Counted from the stretch's first letter, positions 48,201-63,600 are shown. The stretch is DNA of 64,000 nucleotides from Cyanoderma ruficeps (GCA_008694505.1 VZDJ01000003.1:178782-242781), one strand, 5' to 3'. Numbers and translations: made by a program. Notes: generated by a model from the sequence alone, not told the origin.

Positions 48201-51200
48201 CTTGTTTACACCCATAAGTAAAAGGGGTATTTTTTGTCAAACTAAAATGATTTAAAAATGTAAATTAAATGTGTATCCTTTTTAAAATATGCCTAATATA
48301 CCTGTATGCCAAAATATATGTGTAACTGCATGTTACATGAGTGCATGGCAGGCATTATACCTGCTCTCAGCTGGTGCAGCTATCTCACTTAAATTCAAAG
48401 TAATATTGGAGCAAAGTGTGTGCTAAGATCAAACATCAGATGGCTGAAGCTGGGGCAGGTTTTGTTGAAGTATAATATGGCTCTTGGAAGGAGCAGATTG
48501 TTCTGCGGATGTAGAGAAAATAATTTCCTCCATGCAGACTGCTTTAGCTAATCCACTACAGTAACAAATTCATTTCAAGTTGAAAACCAAGTAGAAGTTG
48601 AGAAAAAAGGCAGAGTGTGGGGCTTTACTTTCTTTAAGCTGCAAAGACTGACCCACAGAAACAACTGAATTTTTTTAAAAGGTAAATTTTTAAAATTAAC
48701 CTGTTAATTGCAAGTTCTTTTGCATAAACTTTCTGTTACTCATCTGCTATCTCTGAGATTATTTCACAGTAAGCAGTGCTGTGTGGCACACTGCTTAATG
48801 AAGATACGTAGCTATAAATTCAGAGATCTAGATACTGCTACATATATCAAGATTGGCTAAAGGATGCCAAATATTGCCAGGTAAGAGGGAAATCACTCAA
48901 ATTTCTAAAACATGAAGTTGTAGATCAAGACCAAAGCCAATGTGGGAGCCTCATTACCACCCTCTTTGCATCACAGGCAGTCCAGTCTTCTTGTAGCTTT
49001 TCTGAGGGATTAATGAGATCTGTCTGACATCTGATGTAGTGTAGTTAGAGTGTGGCATTTCCTGACATTTGTTGTAAACCAATTTTTCTGCTTGTGGATG
49101 TGTTTCCCATGTACAGTGAAATGACTTTGCATCAGAAGTTGACTTTTGAGCAGATGGTCGTTGCATGTGAAAAGCAAACACAAGAGAAGTGCAGAGAAAT
49201 TCCCCAAAAAAATCCTTGTTCACAGTGCCTTAGGCTTTGTATTTTGTAAAACCTAAGAGTGGGTGAGGTTGGGTAATTGGCACTATCTTTGTGTTCAGAT
49301 GACTTTATTGCAGTTTGTTGTTGCCCTCTGTTCTGAATATTTCTAATTTTTCAGAAGAGCAGGCTTATTAAATGCCAAGACTGCAATAATTGTACACAAG
49401 TATTGTTGCAAGATGACCTCCCACATAATAATCCATGAAGGAATTTAAATATGTAAATTGTTCTAGGAACGCTGTTATGCAAGTGAACCTTCCCCAGTCC
49501 CACCATCAGGATTTAAAGAAGGAAAATGTATAGGGTCCAGGACAGAACGTTATATTCTATTAGCACTACCTTCTTTTTTTTTTTTTTTTAAATTTCTTTT
49601 TTTATGTCTATAGTCTCATGCTTTTTAGCCATTTCTGTTTGCAAATGCAAAGCCATAGCAAAGCCCTCCGTGCTGTAGTCTCTGCTGTACTCCTTGAATC
49701 CAGCACCTCCAAAGTGCAGGTGCCCAGCTGGGGCAGAAGCTGTTCAGCTTTGAGGCTTCTGCAAGGCTTGCACTCTCTTTTGGGGAAGGTAGCAGGATGT
49801 GCTTGCTTACAACTGCCGGATGGGCATTTCTTTCTCTTTGAAAGCAGTAAAGAGGACAGGTGCAGGAACTGAAGGGAAGAGTGGAAAAACCAGACAGTGG
49901 GATGTCAGTTGCTATGCAGTGTCTCCACTGGAGATGATGAAGTGATTTTGACCTTTTATTGAGAAATAAATCCCTCAACCAAAGCACATGTATCTAGGGC
50001 TCCTTACTAAAAAAGTTAAATCATTAAAAGAAAAACAGCAAAGCTCATGGTATGTCTAAAGATTATAGTCCTAGGTGTTGCTGAGCTGTGGTAGATAAGG
50101 CTTTCCTGGGGTGGACAAGGGAGGTGAAAAAGCTTAGGTGCTCCTATGTCTCCTGCCCTGTGTGGGGAATTGACAGGAACTGCCCTGGACCTAAAAGCTA
50201 CAGGAGAAAGAGCTTATCCTCCAGACAAGTGCAGGGCCTTTACTCCTTCCCTTGTGCTCTCTGAGGAAGCAGAGCAAATCTCCAGCTAAGTCCCAGCAGC
50301 AGTGCTGGGAGGAAAAAAAGCAAGCCCCGTTTAACTGTTTCAGGTCCTAGAGTTTGTTCTTGCAGCTGGGAAGCACTGTGCAAGGAGCACCATGGGCTTT
50401 TTACCTGTACTCCATCTCCCATAACATCTCTACAACTTGCTTTTCTTCCTCCAAATGACACTGTGGTCCTCAACCCAAGCAAAATAACCACATTCGCTCT
50501 GATTTCAGATTCCTGTGTGCCTCCAGGTCACCTTGGGAATTTAGCATTAGTTTTGTCTTGGATCATTTAGCCATAATGGGGTTTGTTGCTGTTGTTCAAA
50601 AAATAAAGACTGTCTAACTTTAATTAATTGTAAGCCTTTAAAGGTTCACTGCTTGGGGCTACTACTGTTCCTTTTAGCCTTTTAAAGTTATCATTTACAT
50701 CAAAAAGCACAAAACCTGCTCCAGAACAACCTTTCCACTGACCTCCCGAAGCTTTGGATCAGGATCTCAGGGCCTGCTAAGGTCAGGGTCTGTTTGTCAG
50801 AAGGACTTCTTTTGTAATAAACAACCAGTCAGCTATCCTGCGTTTTAAAAATGCTTCTTTACTGGTGGTCTGAGTTAAATTGTTCCCTTGCTGTGACACA
50901 AAACATGTGTAAATGCAGCATAGGCGCAGGATTCAATGTTATTTCTATGATGTTCCTTTCCCATTAAAAGCAGGATTGGTCTGGCAGCCGTGGCACACAT
51001 GGTTTTGTCCTTGGCCACAGTGGGAGAGCTGCACCATCTGCCTCCCATTCAGGGTGATGATCATGCTTTTGACTTTACTGGTGCCTTTCTGACTGTCCAA
51101 GAGGAGTCGTGTAACAAAAGCTTTGTGCTTGAATCCTCCCTCACTTCTTCCAACTTAAATATCTCAGCGTTTGAGATCTGGCATATGTGTTTGGCTCCAA

Positions 51201-51623
51201 GATGCCACCTAACACTTAGGATTTATTCCACCCTTTTAAAATAAACAAACACAGCATGGGAGTAAAGTTGTCCTTTGGTTTGCACATTTACTTCTTAGCT
51301 ATTCCTCACTGCCAGATTTCCTGCACACCTTGAAAAAGGGCTTGCTTTCCTTTGTACTTTACCATCTCTCCAATGATCAGAAAAGGGGACTTTTGGGTGG
51401 AGAAAGGAATCCCACAATGGTACCTAGTTTGGAAATATGCTTGTTTCCCTCTTTAGGAAATGGCTCTTGGAGGAGGGGAGACAAACATGACCTTGAAGCC
51501 AAGAAAGCATACTTATACCTCCAAACTGTCACTCTGCTGAGGACTGTGAAGCCTGAGTTTGAGAAGTTTTCCTTGGAGGTGAAAAGTTCTGTTCAGAAGC
51601 AAGGTCTTCATGAAGATGACTAC
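42213..51623 (+). CDS. NPR3: Natriuretic peptide receptor 3 (clearance receptor), exons 1-3, 3' truncated by the window
   Basis: A single-pass receptor that binds natriuretic peptides, removes them from circulation and signals through Gi. Exons: 42213-42915, 47446-47568 and 51457-51623, with GT-AG sites and consistent phases (1, 1, 0), giving 331 codons. Residues 1-20 form a signal peptide. From about residue 33 the extracellular ligand-binding fold starts ([15 protein letters not shown]). Cysteines C86/C113 and C190/C239 fit the two intrachain disulphides of the family, and the FNSSSYG block at the end of exon 2 holds an N-glycosylation site. Exon 3 ends at DDY, before the conserved VNMF continuation. 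The membrane anchor and short cytoplasmic tail must lie beyond 64,000. The leader is shorter than in human and lacks its Gly run. Intron 1 is 4.5 kb and intron 2 is 3.9 kb. Confidence 0.95.
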
Positions 51624-54600
51624 GTAAGTACTTGATGACAGCCTTTGGATCATAACATCTTCAAAAATATGCTCCTAATTAAAGTAGAAGTGCCAGTGAG
51701 ACCTTATCAGGACAGAATCACCTGGGCTCAGTTGTAAAATTGTCCTGTTGCAGGGGTTTTTTTGTTGTGGTTTTCTGTAGTGGTTTTTTTTGTTGTTGTT
51801 GTTGTTGGGGTTTTTTTGTTTGGTTTTTTTTTGTTTGTTTGGGTTTTTTGTTTTGTTTTTTNTGTGGATAATGCAAATTGCAAGGATAGACTTGGTCTAG
51901 ATGCACTATATCTTTGCACCAGCATCCATGACCAATTGTTCTATGCTTATCTCCTAGTTCATCAGCAGAAAGGTTGGGCAGAGGCAGTTCTCTCTCACGT
52001 CTCTCTCACTCTACCCCCACTAAGTCTTAACAGGCAAAGAAATTCTGCCTTCTTTTTTGTTTCCTCCCAATAATTAATTTTTATTTTTAGAATCCAATCT
52101 CAGAAGGTTAACTATCTGTATAGCATACAGTGAAGTCATTCCTGATATGAATGAGAAAAGTGGTCTTATTTCTCAAAAAGCATATTTAGGTAGTTGCTCT
52201 TTTTTATTTTGAACTGTCTAATATCAGCAGAGTCATTGCAAGTTGCTTTAAGCCTCGGGGGACTGTCTTCCAGAGGTGGATATGGGAAACCATGCCTTTT
52301 TTTAACCTCTCAAAATGTAGGAGGAGGAAAATGCCTTTGAAAATTGTTTTTGCGCTAGTGCTGTTCTAGTTCATTAGACGTTTTCATAGAAAAGTCATCT
52401 GTGGAAGCAAGAATGTATAGACATACTTGCAGGGAGTTCTGCATGCTGGTACATGTAGAAGGCTGGTCAGCCTTCTCCATGGTGCAGTGTAAATTTTCCA
52501 AATATGCTTATAAAGAAGAGGCTGGAAGAGAGTTGGGTCAGTCCTTAGCTGTAGGAAATGAGAGCCTGAAACTCAAGAAAGCAACCCAAAGCCTTTATTT
52601 TCCACCTTCCACTTAGGCTTCCATCTCATCCCTTTGCTTTAAGCATTGTGTCCATCTTCAGTTCATCAGCTTGCACTTGCATGTTGTGTTAAGGAATGAA
52701 TCACCTTTCCTGAGGTTTATTGTATGACTTTGACTACCTTTAGAAAATCTGTGTTTCTTAGAACATGAATGTTTTTTATTTAAATATTTTATCTAAAATG
52801 TAAATTTGAATCACAACAGTGGTTTATGTTATTCCTGTGCTACTTTCAAAATCTAGTCATAGTCTTTTGTTGGCATGTTTTGTCTTGGGTTAGTGGAGAA
52901 ATGCCACCTCACAATTTCAAGGTGCTGCTCTCTGAAAAACCTGCTAAATGAGTTCTGAAGAAGACCATGGGCCTTTAATTTGTGCTGTTCCTCCCTTTTC
53001 TCCCTATGTGTCCTTTTGCAGATGTCACTTGGCAAGCTATGTCCTTTGAAAACCTGCTATGTGCCTTTGTTTGTGGTTGGTGAGAAATGTGATTTTAAAT
53101 CCTTAAGATCCATTCATCTGCAATATTGTGGGCGTGGGTTTTTTTTTTTTTAGTCTGGGGAGTGTGAAATCTCCCCAGATTAAGAAAAGCTTTATAGTAT
53201 AGGGTGCTGTCTGTGGACAGTTTGAAGGCAGGCAAGAGGATGCTTTTCTCTTTTTTAGGGTGGGGACCCACTGCAAACTCTGTGCAGTGTTGATTGGGGA
53301 TGCATAGATACAGGTCCTGTTCTGGTCCAGAATTGGATCTAGGGGAGAGGAAATTCCACTGTGCCAGCATGGGGGAGATTTTGCAGGTTAATGTGTTTCT
53401 TAGGGAGACTCCCTCACAGCTGCGCACCTACTGCCAGAGGTCCTCTCTGGTCATTCTTCATCCCATGGCTGCTGTGTGTGCTGTCCTGGGGTAGCAGTGA
53501 GGGCTGGCTTCCTACCTTCTCATCCTTCACCTTCTGCCTGGCTCTGAGGCTACCTCTCCCTATGTCCTATTTCCACCTGTGATCCAGAGTCCTTCACCTT
53601 GTTCCAAGCACTCCTTCACACAAAACCTTGAGCTTTTGCTGGGGCCAGGCAAGTTGCATAGGCCCCCTCCTGCTGCTTCTCCTACTCCTCTCCCTCTTCT
53701 TCCTTGCCCACTTGGCTTTCTTCTTGCTTCCAGATCTGTTCTTGCTGGGACACAGAGAACATCCTGTGATCTGTGTACACCTACCACAGATTCCTGCCAT
53801 CTGAAACACTGGCTCACAGGCAGCCTCCATGACGGAGGCTTTGGGATCTGGAGCTCTCTGCAGAGGAGATACAGGTCATGGCTATGGGGGAAGGAGGTTT
53901 GGTTTCAAATGCAGAGTATCCTGATGGATACTTAGATGGATGCTTAACTAAAATAGACTTCAGCAGATCCTCCCCTACCTGCTTTTTCATTTTTTATGGT
54001 AAAATAAAATGTTTCTAAGAGAGTTAGTTTCTGGTGAGTATAGCAGGAAAAAGCCATAGCTGTGTTTCTTCATTAGTAGTGTATGAACTTTAACTTTCTA
54101 GTTTGCTTTGCATTATTTATGATGAATTACGCATTTCCCCACTTTGGACAGTGGGAAGGAGATGGATCATATTTCCTTAACTGATTGTCCTGCTGCCCTA
54201 TTCAGAGGAGAAATGTTTTGGGGCAGCCTTTGGGATTAAGAAAAAAAAACCAATCTGAAAACTAACAAGGAAAAATAAAAGCCAGACTGAAAGCCAATTC
54301 CTTCTCCTCTGAAAAATTTCTGGTTAGTGAGCACCCATTAAGTGTGCTTTCTTTGGCAACATGGGGAAAAAGTGGTCTGGGTATGCATTAGGCAAAGCTG
54401 TGTCCAAGGGAAGACAGGGAAGGAAAAGTCCTTGAGCTGAGTAGGTGGGAAGCGACAGAGGTGGATTTTGCTCTGCTGGATTTTGCTCCTGAAAACAAAA
54501 ACTATGTAGAAACATAATCAATAGTACAGCCCATCTCAAGTCATATCCACGAGTGTTGAAATATAGTCTTCATTCTTTTCTGCAAGCTGTGTCCCAAGAG

Positions 54601-57600
54601 AAGACGCTTAGGGAGGTTTGGATTTGAAGCATTCAGTGTGTCTGCTTTTCTGTGTGGATTTTTCAAATGTCATGGGAAAATGGGGCCCCAGGCCCATGGT
54701 CTAAATTATCTCACAGTGACCCTAACTCAAATGAAAGTCATTAGTGCTGCCATTTTGTCCTGGCCTCTTGCCAGCACTAATCCTAAAGGCATTATTATCT
54801 ACCAAAAAAGAATATCATAAAAATGGAAAATAAGCAGATGACAGAAGGAAAGATAAGGGAGACAGAAAGGGCAAAGTCCTAAAGCAGCAGCTGTCCCACT
54901 GCCAGATGCAGAACACATACAGCCCTTGGAGGAGTAACAGGTCAAAGAGTGTTGGCTGTCTTCATTTCCAGCTGTGAAATCGCACAGAAAAGAGAAAAAT
55001 GTGTTTTTGGTACAGCTTTCCCAGCTCAGAAATTTCTGTTGTTTCTGCATGGGTGTTATGCTTTGGAAATGGGGATGGTGGAAGAACCTGTGCTTTATGA
55101 GGGAGCAGGAAAGTGTGGAAAAGAATTCCTCCAGGAATCTCTCTTGTGAAGTAAAAAGCTTCCTTAAGCACCTTTTAACTACACAGCATTGAAAGTGAGA
55201 GTGGCAGAGAGGTTCTGAGAAAGCATCTTAGAAATATTTAGCATGGGGCAGTGGTGATGTTCCCTGTCTGCAATGTCCCATTGCAGCAGCTGCCAGAGTC
55301 CATTAGCAGATATTGTTAGTTTGCCTGTTCACCAGTCTGAGTGTAAAAGCAGTTACTGTCAAGTTAATGTAACCCAAAGTACTGTGGGCTGAAGCAATAA
55401 GTCTACTTAGCTATGATTTCAGCATTCAACAATCTCACATTTTTTCAAGAAACATCCTGTAGTTTTGTAGAAAGCCTGACCATTTTGTTCTGTGCCTACC
55501 TGAAGATCTACTACTTGGATAAAATAGGCAAAAAAGGAGGATTTTTTTTCAAAAATCTAATCAAAATTGAGTTTCAGGCATGTAGTAGAATCGCTTTAAT
55601 GCTTTTTTACATATTGTGGCAGTTTTCTTACTTTTGTAATGTTAATGCATTAACAAGACATTAGCAGCAGGGAGTCCTGTTCTCTATAAACCAGCTAACC
55701 TTGGTTTAATTGCAAAATACAGGGCAAGCTCTGCTTGCAGACCTATAGCCTAGTTGAGGCAGACAGCAGTGGGAATTGCATGCAATTACTTGAAGGAAGA
55801 ATTTAAAATTGCCTCTAAATGGGTGTGTGAATAATTCCCAACACATACTGTAGTTAAAAATGTTTATGAATAAACGGTGTTTCAGTGTAATAAACAGTTA
55901 AAGTATATGCATAAGCCATTTTTATTAAATAATGCTGAACACTTAATGAATTGGTGGTAGGGTGCAGTTTGGAAGTTCTTAATGCACCTTCTGTTCCTGA
56001 CTCAGGTCTAGGACTCAATAAATGCTTTTTTTATGTCCAACCCAGTATTCTGAGCTCAGATGATTTTACAGCCAGAAATATTTGCTCTTCTGAGGTTACA
56101 GACCACCCATGGCTTGTTTTTTCTTCTCATTTAAAAGCTGAAAATGTAACTAATTGAACAAATATTTCTGCTGTGTTAACTACATGACAGCATTGTTCAC
56201 AAGGTGGATGCATGGGTTTTTTTCCTGCCCACAGCCTTTTTCACCCTGAAAATGAGCACTGGAAGAAGGGAACCGGAGCCTGATTTGCCAGTAAAGTTAT
56301 CTCAGTGAAGGAATGAGCTATGTAGATAAATTAGATCAGCAAAATGCCACTCCCTGTTGGAAAGGGGAACTCTGTTTTATTTAACATTTTCAACCCTCTG
56401 AAAGGAGAAACAGTGCACTCAAGAGCAACCTTTCTAGCTCCAACAGTTGACTACAAAAGCTTCATGGGAGGTAGCTGTGCTCATAAAGTTTATCCTCTCA
56501 TCCATAACATCCGTGCCAGACTCTTCCCTATGTGTATTCCTTACGTCAGCCTTTTAATTAGGATTGCACACTAGCTAAGATAAGGCTGAGAGAAGTGAGC
56601 AATTCAGTCTTGTAGCTGTGATGCTGAAAATGTAACTTATTCAGCAATGTTCTTCTCACTTGTCTTTATTCAGGCACAGGCAGGCGAGATTAATGTCAGG
56701 CGGTCTTTTGTGTCTTCTGACTGCATAAGGATGGGAGAGAGTTTTGAGGAGATTTAGGGAGGAAAAAAAAAGAACCCCCAAACTCTGCCAGGGGATAATT
56801 TGTTCAAATGAATGGGTCTATTCAGCTGTTGGAGTGCTTTGCTAATTGTGTTTGAAAGAATAAAAGCAAACCACAAGCTGCTTTCAGCAGCCGGAAAAAA
56901 TAGTTTCACATGCTAGCTTATTAACATGATGAATTCTATTAGTAAAACATATTTAGGATTTTCGGGACCAGCCCTTCACCCCTTGGAATTAATGAGAGTG
57001 CCTTTATTTTCTGTAGGAAGAGTGTTGACCTGTGGACTGCTAAATTTGGTGAACACAGCAGACACGCTTTTTTTTTTCCCCCTGAAGTTAATGCTTTCTC
57101 AGTGGTATGAAAGACCAGTGTGATCCACGTTAGGGTCTTAGGCAAAACTACAGTGTAATATTAATTTATTTGCCAGTAACAGATGTCATAAAAGACAGTA
57201 AGAGAAATTATTCTTCTCTCTTCCAGTGGATTTACCTTTTCTAGCCTGTCTAAGCATACTTTTGAAGCTGTCTTAAACCATGGAGGAGATAGTGTAAAAC
57301 TGTATGTGTATCTGGAAATAGTAACATCTGAACTTTTTTGGGAATGTAAAAGTTTAGAGTTGATTTTCATGGATATGTTGTATATTTTCCATAGCCCCAT
57401 GTTTTTACTTGGATTTCACAGGTATTCACATGCCACTTAACTAAATAGGCACTCAAAAATTTATGGGTGAGGCCCTCTTTGAAATACTTGCTTGAAATAT
57501 ATTTTCCACTAATAAAGTGTGAAAAATATGTCCTCCTGCAAAATTCATAGCCTGTTTCTGGTTTTAGTGCTTCTCCATGCTGTTTGCATTGCAAGTAAAC

Positions 57601-60600
57601 AAAAACCTAATTTGTCCCACTGAGGTATTGTTTTAATGTAAATTCATAGGATTTTTGACACTGGTATAGAATGGTCCGCAGGTTGGGCTCTGAGATGTTT
57701 GAAGGAAGGAAAGGGTAGACTCTCTATCTCATTTTGCATAAAATGTCACTTGAAAAATGAAATACCTTTGCTTAACAGACTTTTTAGCAGCCACTGCCTT
57801 TTTTTTGTGATTCTTATTCTCTGGGTATCTCATGAAAATAACACTGAGTTGGGAGTTTCCTTATTTACCAAAAGAATATTCAGCTCAACAAGCCATAAAG
57901 AGGAGGTTTGGGTGAGTCTGTCCCATGTCAGGATGGTGTTGCAGCCAGCAGCAGGGTCTCAGGCAGGCAGCTGGAAGCTGTTCTGCCCTTGTTGATGGCT
58001 GATGGGATGCTCCAGCCTCCGCACCTTGGGTGCTGCAGGGGATTGACCTCATCTGTGCTGGTACCTTCACACTGTGGTCACACAGATTGGGCTAAGAGTC
58101 CAGTGCTGGAATTCCATCTGATCCAAGCAGTTTAATCTGAGAGTTTGATTATGAGGGTGGCAGGAGGTGTGGGAAAGGGGCCATGTTTTGTTTTCTTTAG
58201 GGATGTAGAGGAAGAACAACTCTTCAAGGTCAGAAATGTGATTTCCTTGTTTGAGAGCACCAGAGCAGAAGAGTTGTTGCCTCCACATGGAGATGGCCCA
58301 GGAAAGCTTTTTTGCAATCTTTTGGGGTATTTGCTTGGTGTAAGTGATTCTGAATGACAGCAGGGCAGGGTCTAACTTTGTGATGCTCACAAGTGACAAG
58401 TCTTCTAAAAAACCAGTGTAAGTGGCAGTCAGTAATACCTCAAGTCTGAGGTCTCCTGCTGTGTCAGCACATTCATTTCGTATGGCTAAGTGCTTGGAGG
58501 TGCATTAAGATGAATGTAGCTCTGGGAAGGTCTCATTCTCCAGAGGGGAAAAAAATCTTTTAATAGAAGGGCAGGCCAGTGCTGTGGGTGAGTCAGGTCA
58601 CCCTGGTGTATGAGTGTTGGCAGAGCCAAGGCAGGCAGCCGTGCTTGGGTGTGCTCCACTCGCTTGGGCCATAAGAAAAGGTGAGTGTACCATGTGCCAG
58701 CTGATTTTTTTTATTCTTTTTTCAGGGGATATTTACCAATTTTGCTAATGCAGAGGGGGTAATGTAGTCATCCTGTGAGAATGGGCTGTGTGAATAAAGG
58801 CTGTGGTGTTCTTGTGCATGCAAGGAGGCATAGGAACCCGCAGGAGGAAACTCAAAACTTTCTTTCTCTCTTTAGCAGATACTTTTTTCATTAGGAAGAG
58901 AAGTCTGGGACAAAAATGAGAAGGTCTAGCCCATTCTAAAAAGAAACTAATATATCAAAGTGTATTGAAAAGACAAGGAGTGTCTCTGTCCCAGAGCAAA
59001 TGAATAAGAGGGGCATGAGAAAGGGGCACAAGACGATGGGAGGAGGGTAGGTGAGGACACCCTTTGCTCTGTGGCTGGGAACAAGGTGACATTCACTGAG
59101 CAGGACATTTACATTTGATGGGAAATGCGTTTGTACAATGCATGCAGTTAACCCATCAGCCTGCAGACTACAAAGTACCTTAGAGAGCAAAACCAAAGAG
59201 GATCTCAGAGATCAGGCAGTCAATGTGGTTGCAAACAGCTAGGAGGGTGAGTTTTTAGTTTCTTGGAGAGGCAGCAAATCCTCAGATTTAGAGGTATTAA
59301 CTACCATGCTGCTGCAGAAGAGTGGGAGGATGTGTTTCAGGTGTGCAGCTGGAACCTTACTGGCTGCTGACAGGTACACACAAATGTCTGCTGAGATAGC
59401 TGCTGTACCTCTCCTGTGCTAATGGCATCTTCAAGGGACGCCAGCAAAGGGGTGGTTAATCAGGCAGCTGAACACCTTTCATCACATATCCACTATCTGG
59501 AAGAAAATGACAAAACCAAATAGTTAAATTTAAAGGGATTTGGAATGGAAGCATGACTGATAGCAGCCTGAGGGTTTGCATTAGTTCCATGCCATTAAAG
59601 TTTACAAGTTCATATGCCCATTTACCCAGGTATTTAATAAAAGGATCATTTGTCATGGCAACCACAGCCTCAGGTGGGATCTCCTAGCAAATTATTTACT
59701 CCCAGCCCAGAGGTCCCCCAGGTCTTGGCTGGTCATTACTCTCCTCCAGCACCTGGATTTCAGTTCCAGGAGTGCCTTCACCTCAGGGTGCCCTGCAGAC
59801 AGGGCAGGGGAAAGGTGGAATTCAGATTCTCTGAAAGCAGAGATTGGACCCTGAAGTTCTCTCATGCAGACTTAGTAATAGGGAGCCCAGGGCTTTTAGA
59901 TGAAAGGGGCAGGGAATTTAAAAGGATTGGTGCCCTGTGGGGTTTTGTCAAGGCTTTACTGCAAGTTCATGCTTGGGGAGTTGTTACCTGCCTGTGTGAG
60001 AATAAGAGGGTCATGTCATTCCTCATTCTCTACCTCCTCTGCGGGCAGGGGTGAGGCAGGATACTGTTCTTATGAATTCTGGTTTTGTGTGCCTAATTTT
60101 ACCCTGGTACTGAGTAAGGATCTTAAATGACTAATCCCAGCTCCAAGCATACTTTTGAGCTAGGCACCACTTTTGGCTGTGTCTAAATAATTCATGTTTA
60201 TCCAGCCCTTAAGACTGTAAAGCAAATGCTCTGCTGCGTCATCTTTGCTAATCTGCTGCAAAGCAGAAATCAAATCATCTTTTTCATCAGATGTATTTTT
60301 TGCCCCATCCAAGATTTTACCAGCCCACCAGCTAGTGTAGCACAGATAAATTCAGTTTGAACACGAGTTGTCTCCAAAGTGATACAGTGATTTTTTTTCT
60401 GAGTTTTGCATGAGAACTGATGTGATTTTGAGAGTTTTTAATACAAAAAATAAAATATGTGATTTTTGTGGTTTGTTGATAATGTTAGTAATTCAGAACC
60501 CAAAATAATTGCACATTGTACAAGGATAAACATTTAACAAAAACATGTCCTTCCTGTTTGTCCGAGCTCTGCATTCATTTAAACCACTTTAACTTATTTT

Positions 60601-63600
60601 AGCAAGTGGAACTGATTTTTTCAGATGAGTGACTGTCATCCTGAAAACTGAGATGCTCCTGCTTGTAAAACATTCTTGCCCACTGACATCAAAAACTTAA
60701 TATCTAATGAAAGGGTGAGGGTGGTGGGTTTTTTTTGCTGCTAAGTGTTTATCTGCGATTAAAATGTCCCAATTTAAATGCCTACTTAAATTTTAAGCAT
60801 TCATTACAACTGATTCATTAAAACAGATTATCAGACTATCAGTAGGAATTCTTAGAAAAATCTATTTAAAACAAGCATATTTTAGTTTCTCTATGTATGT
60901 GTGTTTTCAGCTGAAAAGAATAGTTCCTTTAATATCTCTCGTGTTTCACCACTATGACTAGATGTATAATTTCTGGACATAGTTTTGTAACTCACCAGAT
61001 GACTGGCCACATAGTTTGTTAGAAGGGAGGAAATCCTAAAAAAGTTGGAAGGTTAATTTTATAAATGATACCTGTAGGTTCTGTGGTTAAGATCCATTCA
61101 GTATTCAAGCAGTCACGGTATAGCAATATGTGCTAGAGATCCTTTGCATTAGGTGTTCATCTGATGTTAGAAGTGTATTATAAACATGGGTTATTTCACC
61201 TTAATTGCAGGATCAAAATAATGTATTCTCAGATTCTATCCTTTTCCTTCATAGGTGACCTGGAGCCCTTTAGAGCTAAATTATAAAGGTGAATAGTATA
61301 TATGTAAATCATACATAAAGAAGACATTCCTCTAAATTATTATTCTGTAGGTAGTTGAGTTCTGGTACAAAATGGTTCTGCTCCTTAGATACATCAATTG
61401 CACCCCTTTGAGGGCAACAGTAAAAGGTAATGCAGGAACCAAAACCACAGAGGGGTAAAGTGGCTGGTGGCAGCTTGCAAGGGGAAGCAGTGAACACAAT
61501 GGATAGAGCCAGAAATAAATCCCACATATGTTTTCAGGAGGAGAATATGGTCTAGAAGGGGATCCTATTCCTGGAGCAGGGCAGTTCTCAGGTCAGCCTG
61601 CCCCTGCTTTGGCTGTGCCCGTAGAGGTCTGGGAAGAGTGAGAGCTCAGTGGTGTCAGGCCGTGGGTTGAGTGCAGCAGTCAGAGCCCTTTGATGTGAAC
61701 TGACTGTGGGTAAGGTTCTAACTCTGCTGAGGTGACAGTTCCTCTTTCTGTGTTTAATGGAAGTTGCTCATTTTGGCTGTAGCTGGAAATTTCTGCCCAG
61801 CCTGTTAGCAGCAGGCACTGGGGGTTTACAGCTATTTTTTAGATAACCATAGAAGAGTATTGCAAGCAATAAACAAAGAATGGGCAGCTTTTGCAGGCAG
61901 TGGGGTGGAAGGTTTTCTCCACGCCTTTGTATCTCAGTTGTCACTGTAGCCTGACATGTTTTAGCTGACATTTCACAGCGCAGCAGCCCTGTAGTCTGGG
62001 ACTGAATAGCTTTTTGCTTCAGTTCACCATTGAGACATTGAATAGAGCAACTCGTGGCTGCCCCAGCCAGATGATTGTGAGTAAATCTACTAGTTGTTCT
62101 GGAATGGGGTATTAAGAAAAACAAGGAAGAAGACTTGAGAATGAGATGAGATAGAAGAGCAAAGGAACTGGCTTTGTGGTTAGTTTTCTTTCTATAGCAA
62201 GAAAATAGCCTTCACTGAAAAACAGCCTTAACTCCCTGGATTTGGCTGCCTTTTTCCAGTAAATCACAGTTACTGCTGTAATTTGTTAATTTACTTTTAT
62301 TTTCTTTTTGTTCATTTGTTTTATTTCAACAGACCTTTTCTTAGAACAAAGGGATGGCTTCTGGTCCACAATTGGTTTTAAAGTGGATGGGAGTTTGTCG
62401 CTAGTGGTACTTTAGTCCTGCTGGAGAAGGGCTCCTCTTGTCTGAGTGGAGCAAAGGCAGCAGTGGTTTGGCATGCCTGGAGTGCACATCAGCGCCTGTA
62501 CCAGGTGAACAGTACAGGCAGGCAGAGGCACGGTCTCACCCTCTAAGAAATGGGCTTAATTTCAGCACAGCATCTTTGTGTCGAAATCAAACAGAAAGTG
62601 CAGAAAGAAGCAGGGATCTCACTGTACATCTTGTTTCTCAAATGGTGTGTGCAGGCTCTTTTATGGTGGAGATGGGTGGCTGATGAGCTGCCAGCAATGC
62701 TTGTGCCCAAGACTCTAAACGTGGGCTTCAGTTGCAAATTTCTTATGCCAGGGCCACATTGCCTGGTGTGCAGAGTGCTTGGGTGGAGCACCCACCTCAT
62801 CTCCTCTGCTCTCAGCATCATTGCTGCTCCATTGAATACTGGCAAGGGAATGAACACAAGCAGGCAGCCTTGTTGGAAGAAGCCTCCTTAAAGAAAAGTA
62901 GTGTCTTGTTTCACTGCAGTGCTGAATTTTTAAGCTATAAATTTTAGAGTAGAGTATAAGCCTCAGTCTGCAGTCTCACTCAGTCTACTAATAGTGTCAC
63001 ATGCTCCCCTATAAGGAAAATGTCTCACGGGTTTCTGTGAAAACACTGTCTCCCTGTGAAACATGAAATTGATGCAACAGTACTTGAATAAATCTCTCTT
63101 GGATATGCACAAGGTTTTACTGTTACGTTCTTCCTCTTTTCCTAGGAAGAGATGGGAATTCCAGCCCCAAATAATAAAGTGAGTTTGGATATATCCTTTA
63201 GAAAACCAAGTCCGGACCCCTGCCTCATGTGTTCTTGAACAGGTGCCCATTTATATGTTTATAGAGACTGGATATCAGTGAATACAGCGTGAGGCTGTCC
63301 TTGGCTACAGCTCTGTTGCCCAAAATTTGGTGTAATGCCTTATATTCTTTTACAGTTTTGAATTAAGTATTGTGGAAACGGCCTTGTCTGAAGAAAGCAT
63401 GTGTTTATATTATTTTTTCCTTTTTCTTACTGTTTGTTTGAAGCAACACGGTCCAGTAGGGGGGCAGTATGGTTGCTCAAGCAAACAGTCTGTATTTTTA
63501 GTCTTAGGCGCCTAAACATAGAGATTTGATTAACAGTCTTACAGCTTTATTCTCCTTTCCAGTTCCTGCTTTGGTTCCACAGTGATGCATCCCTGTCTGT

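Noticed and set aside
49565..49592. Long T run as a possible retrogene poly(A) tail
   Set aside because: No intronless coding sequence or duplication flanks it; treated as a simple homopolymer.
59650..60054. 134-codon plus-strand frame in NPR3 intron 3
   Set aside because: No recognisable domain and no splice context; consistent with chance.
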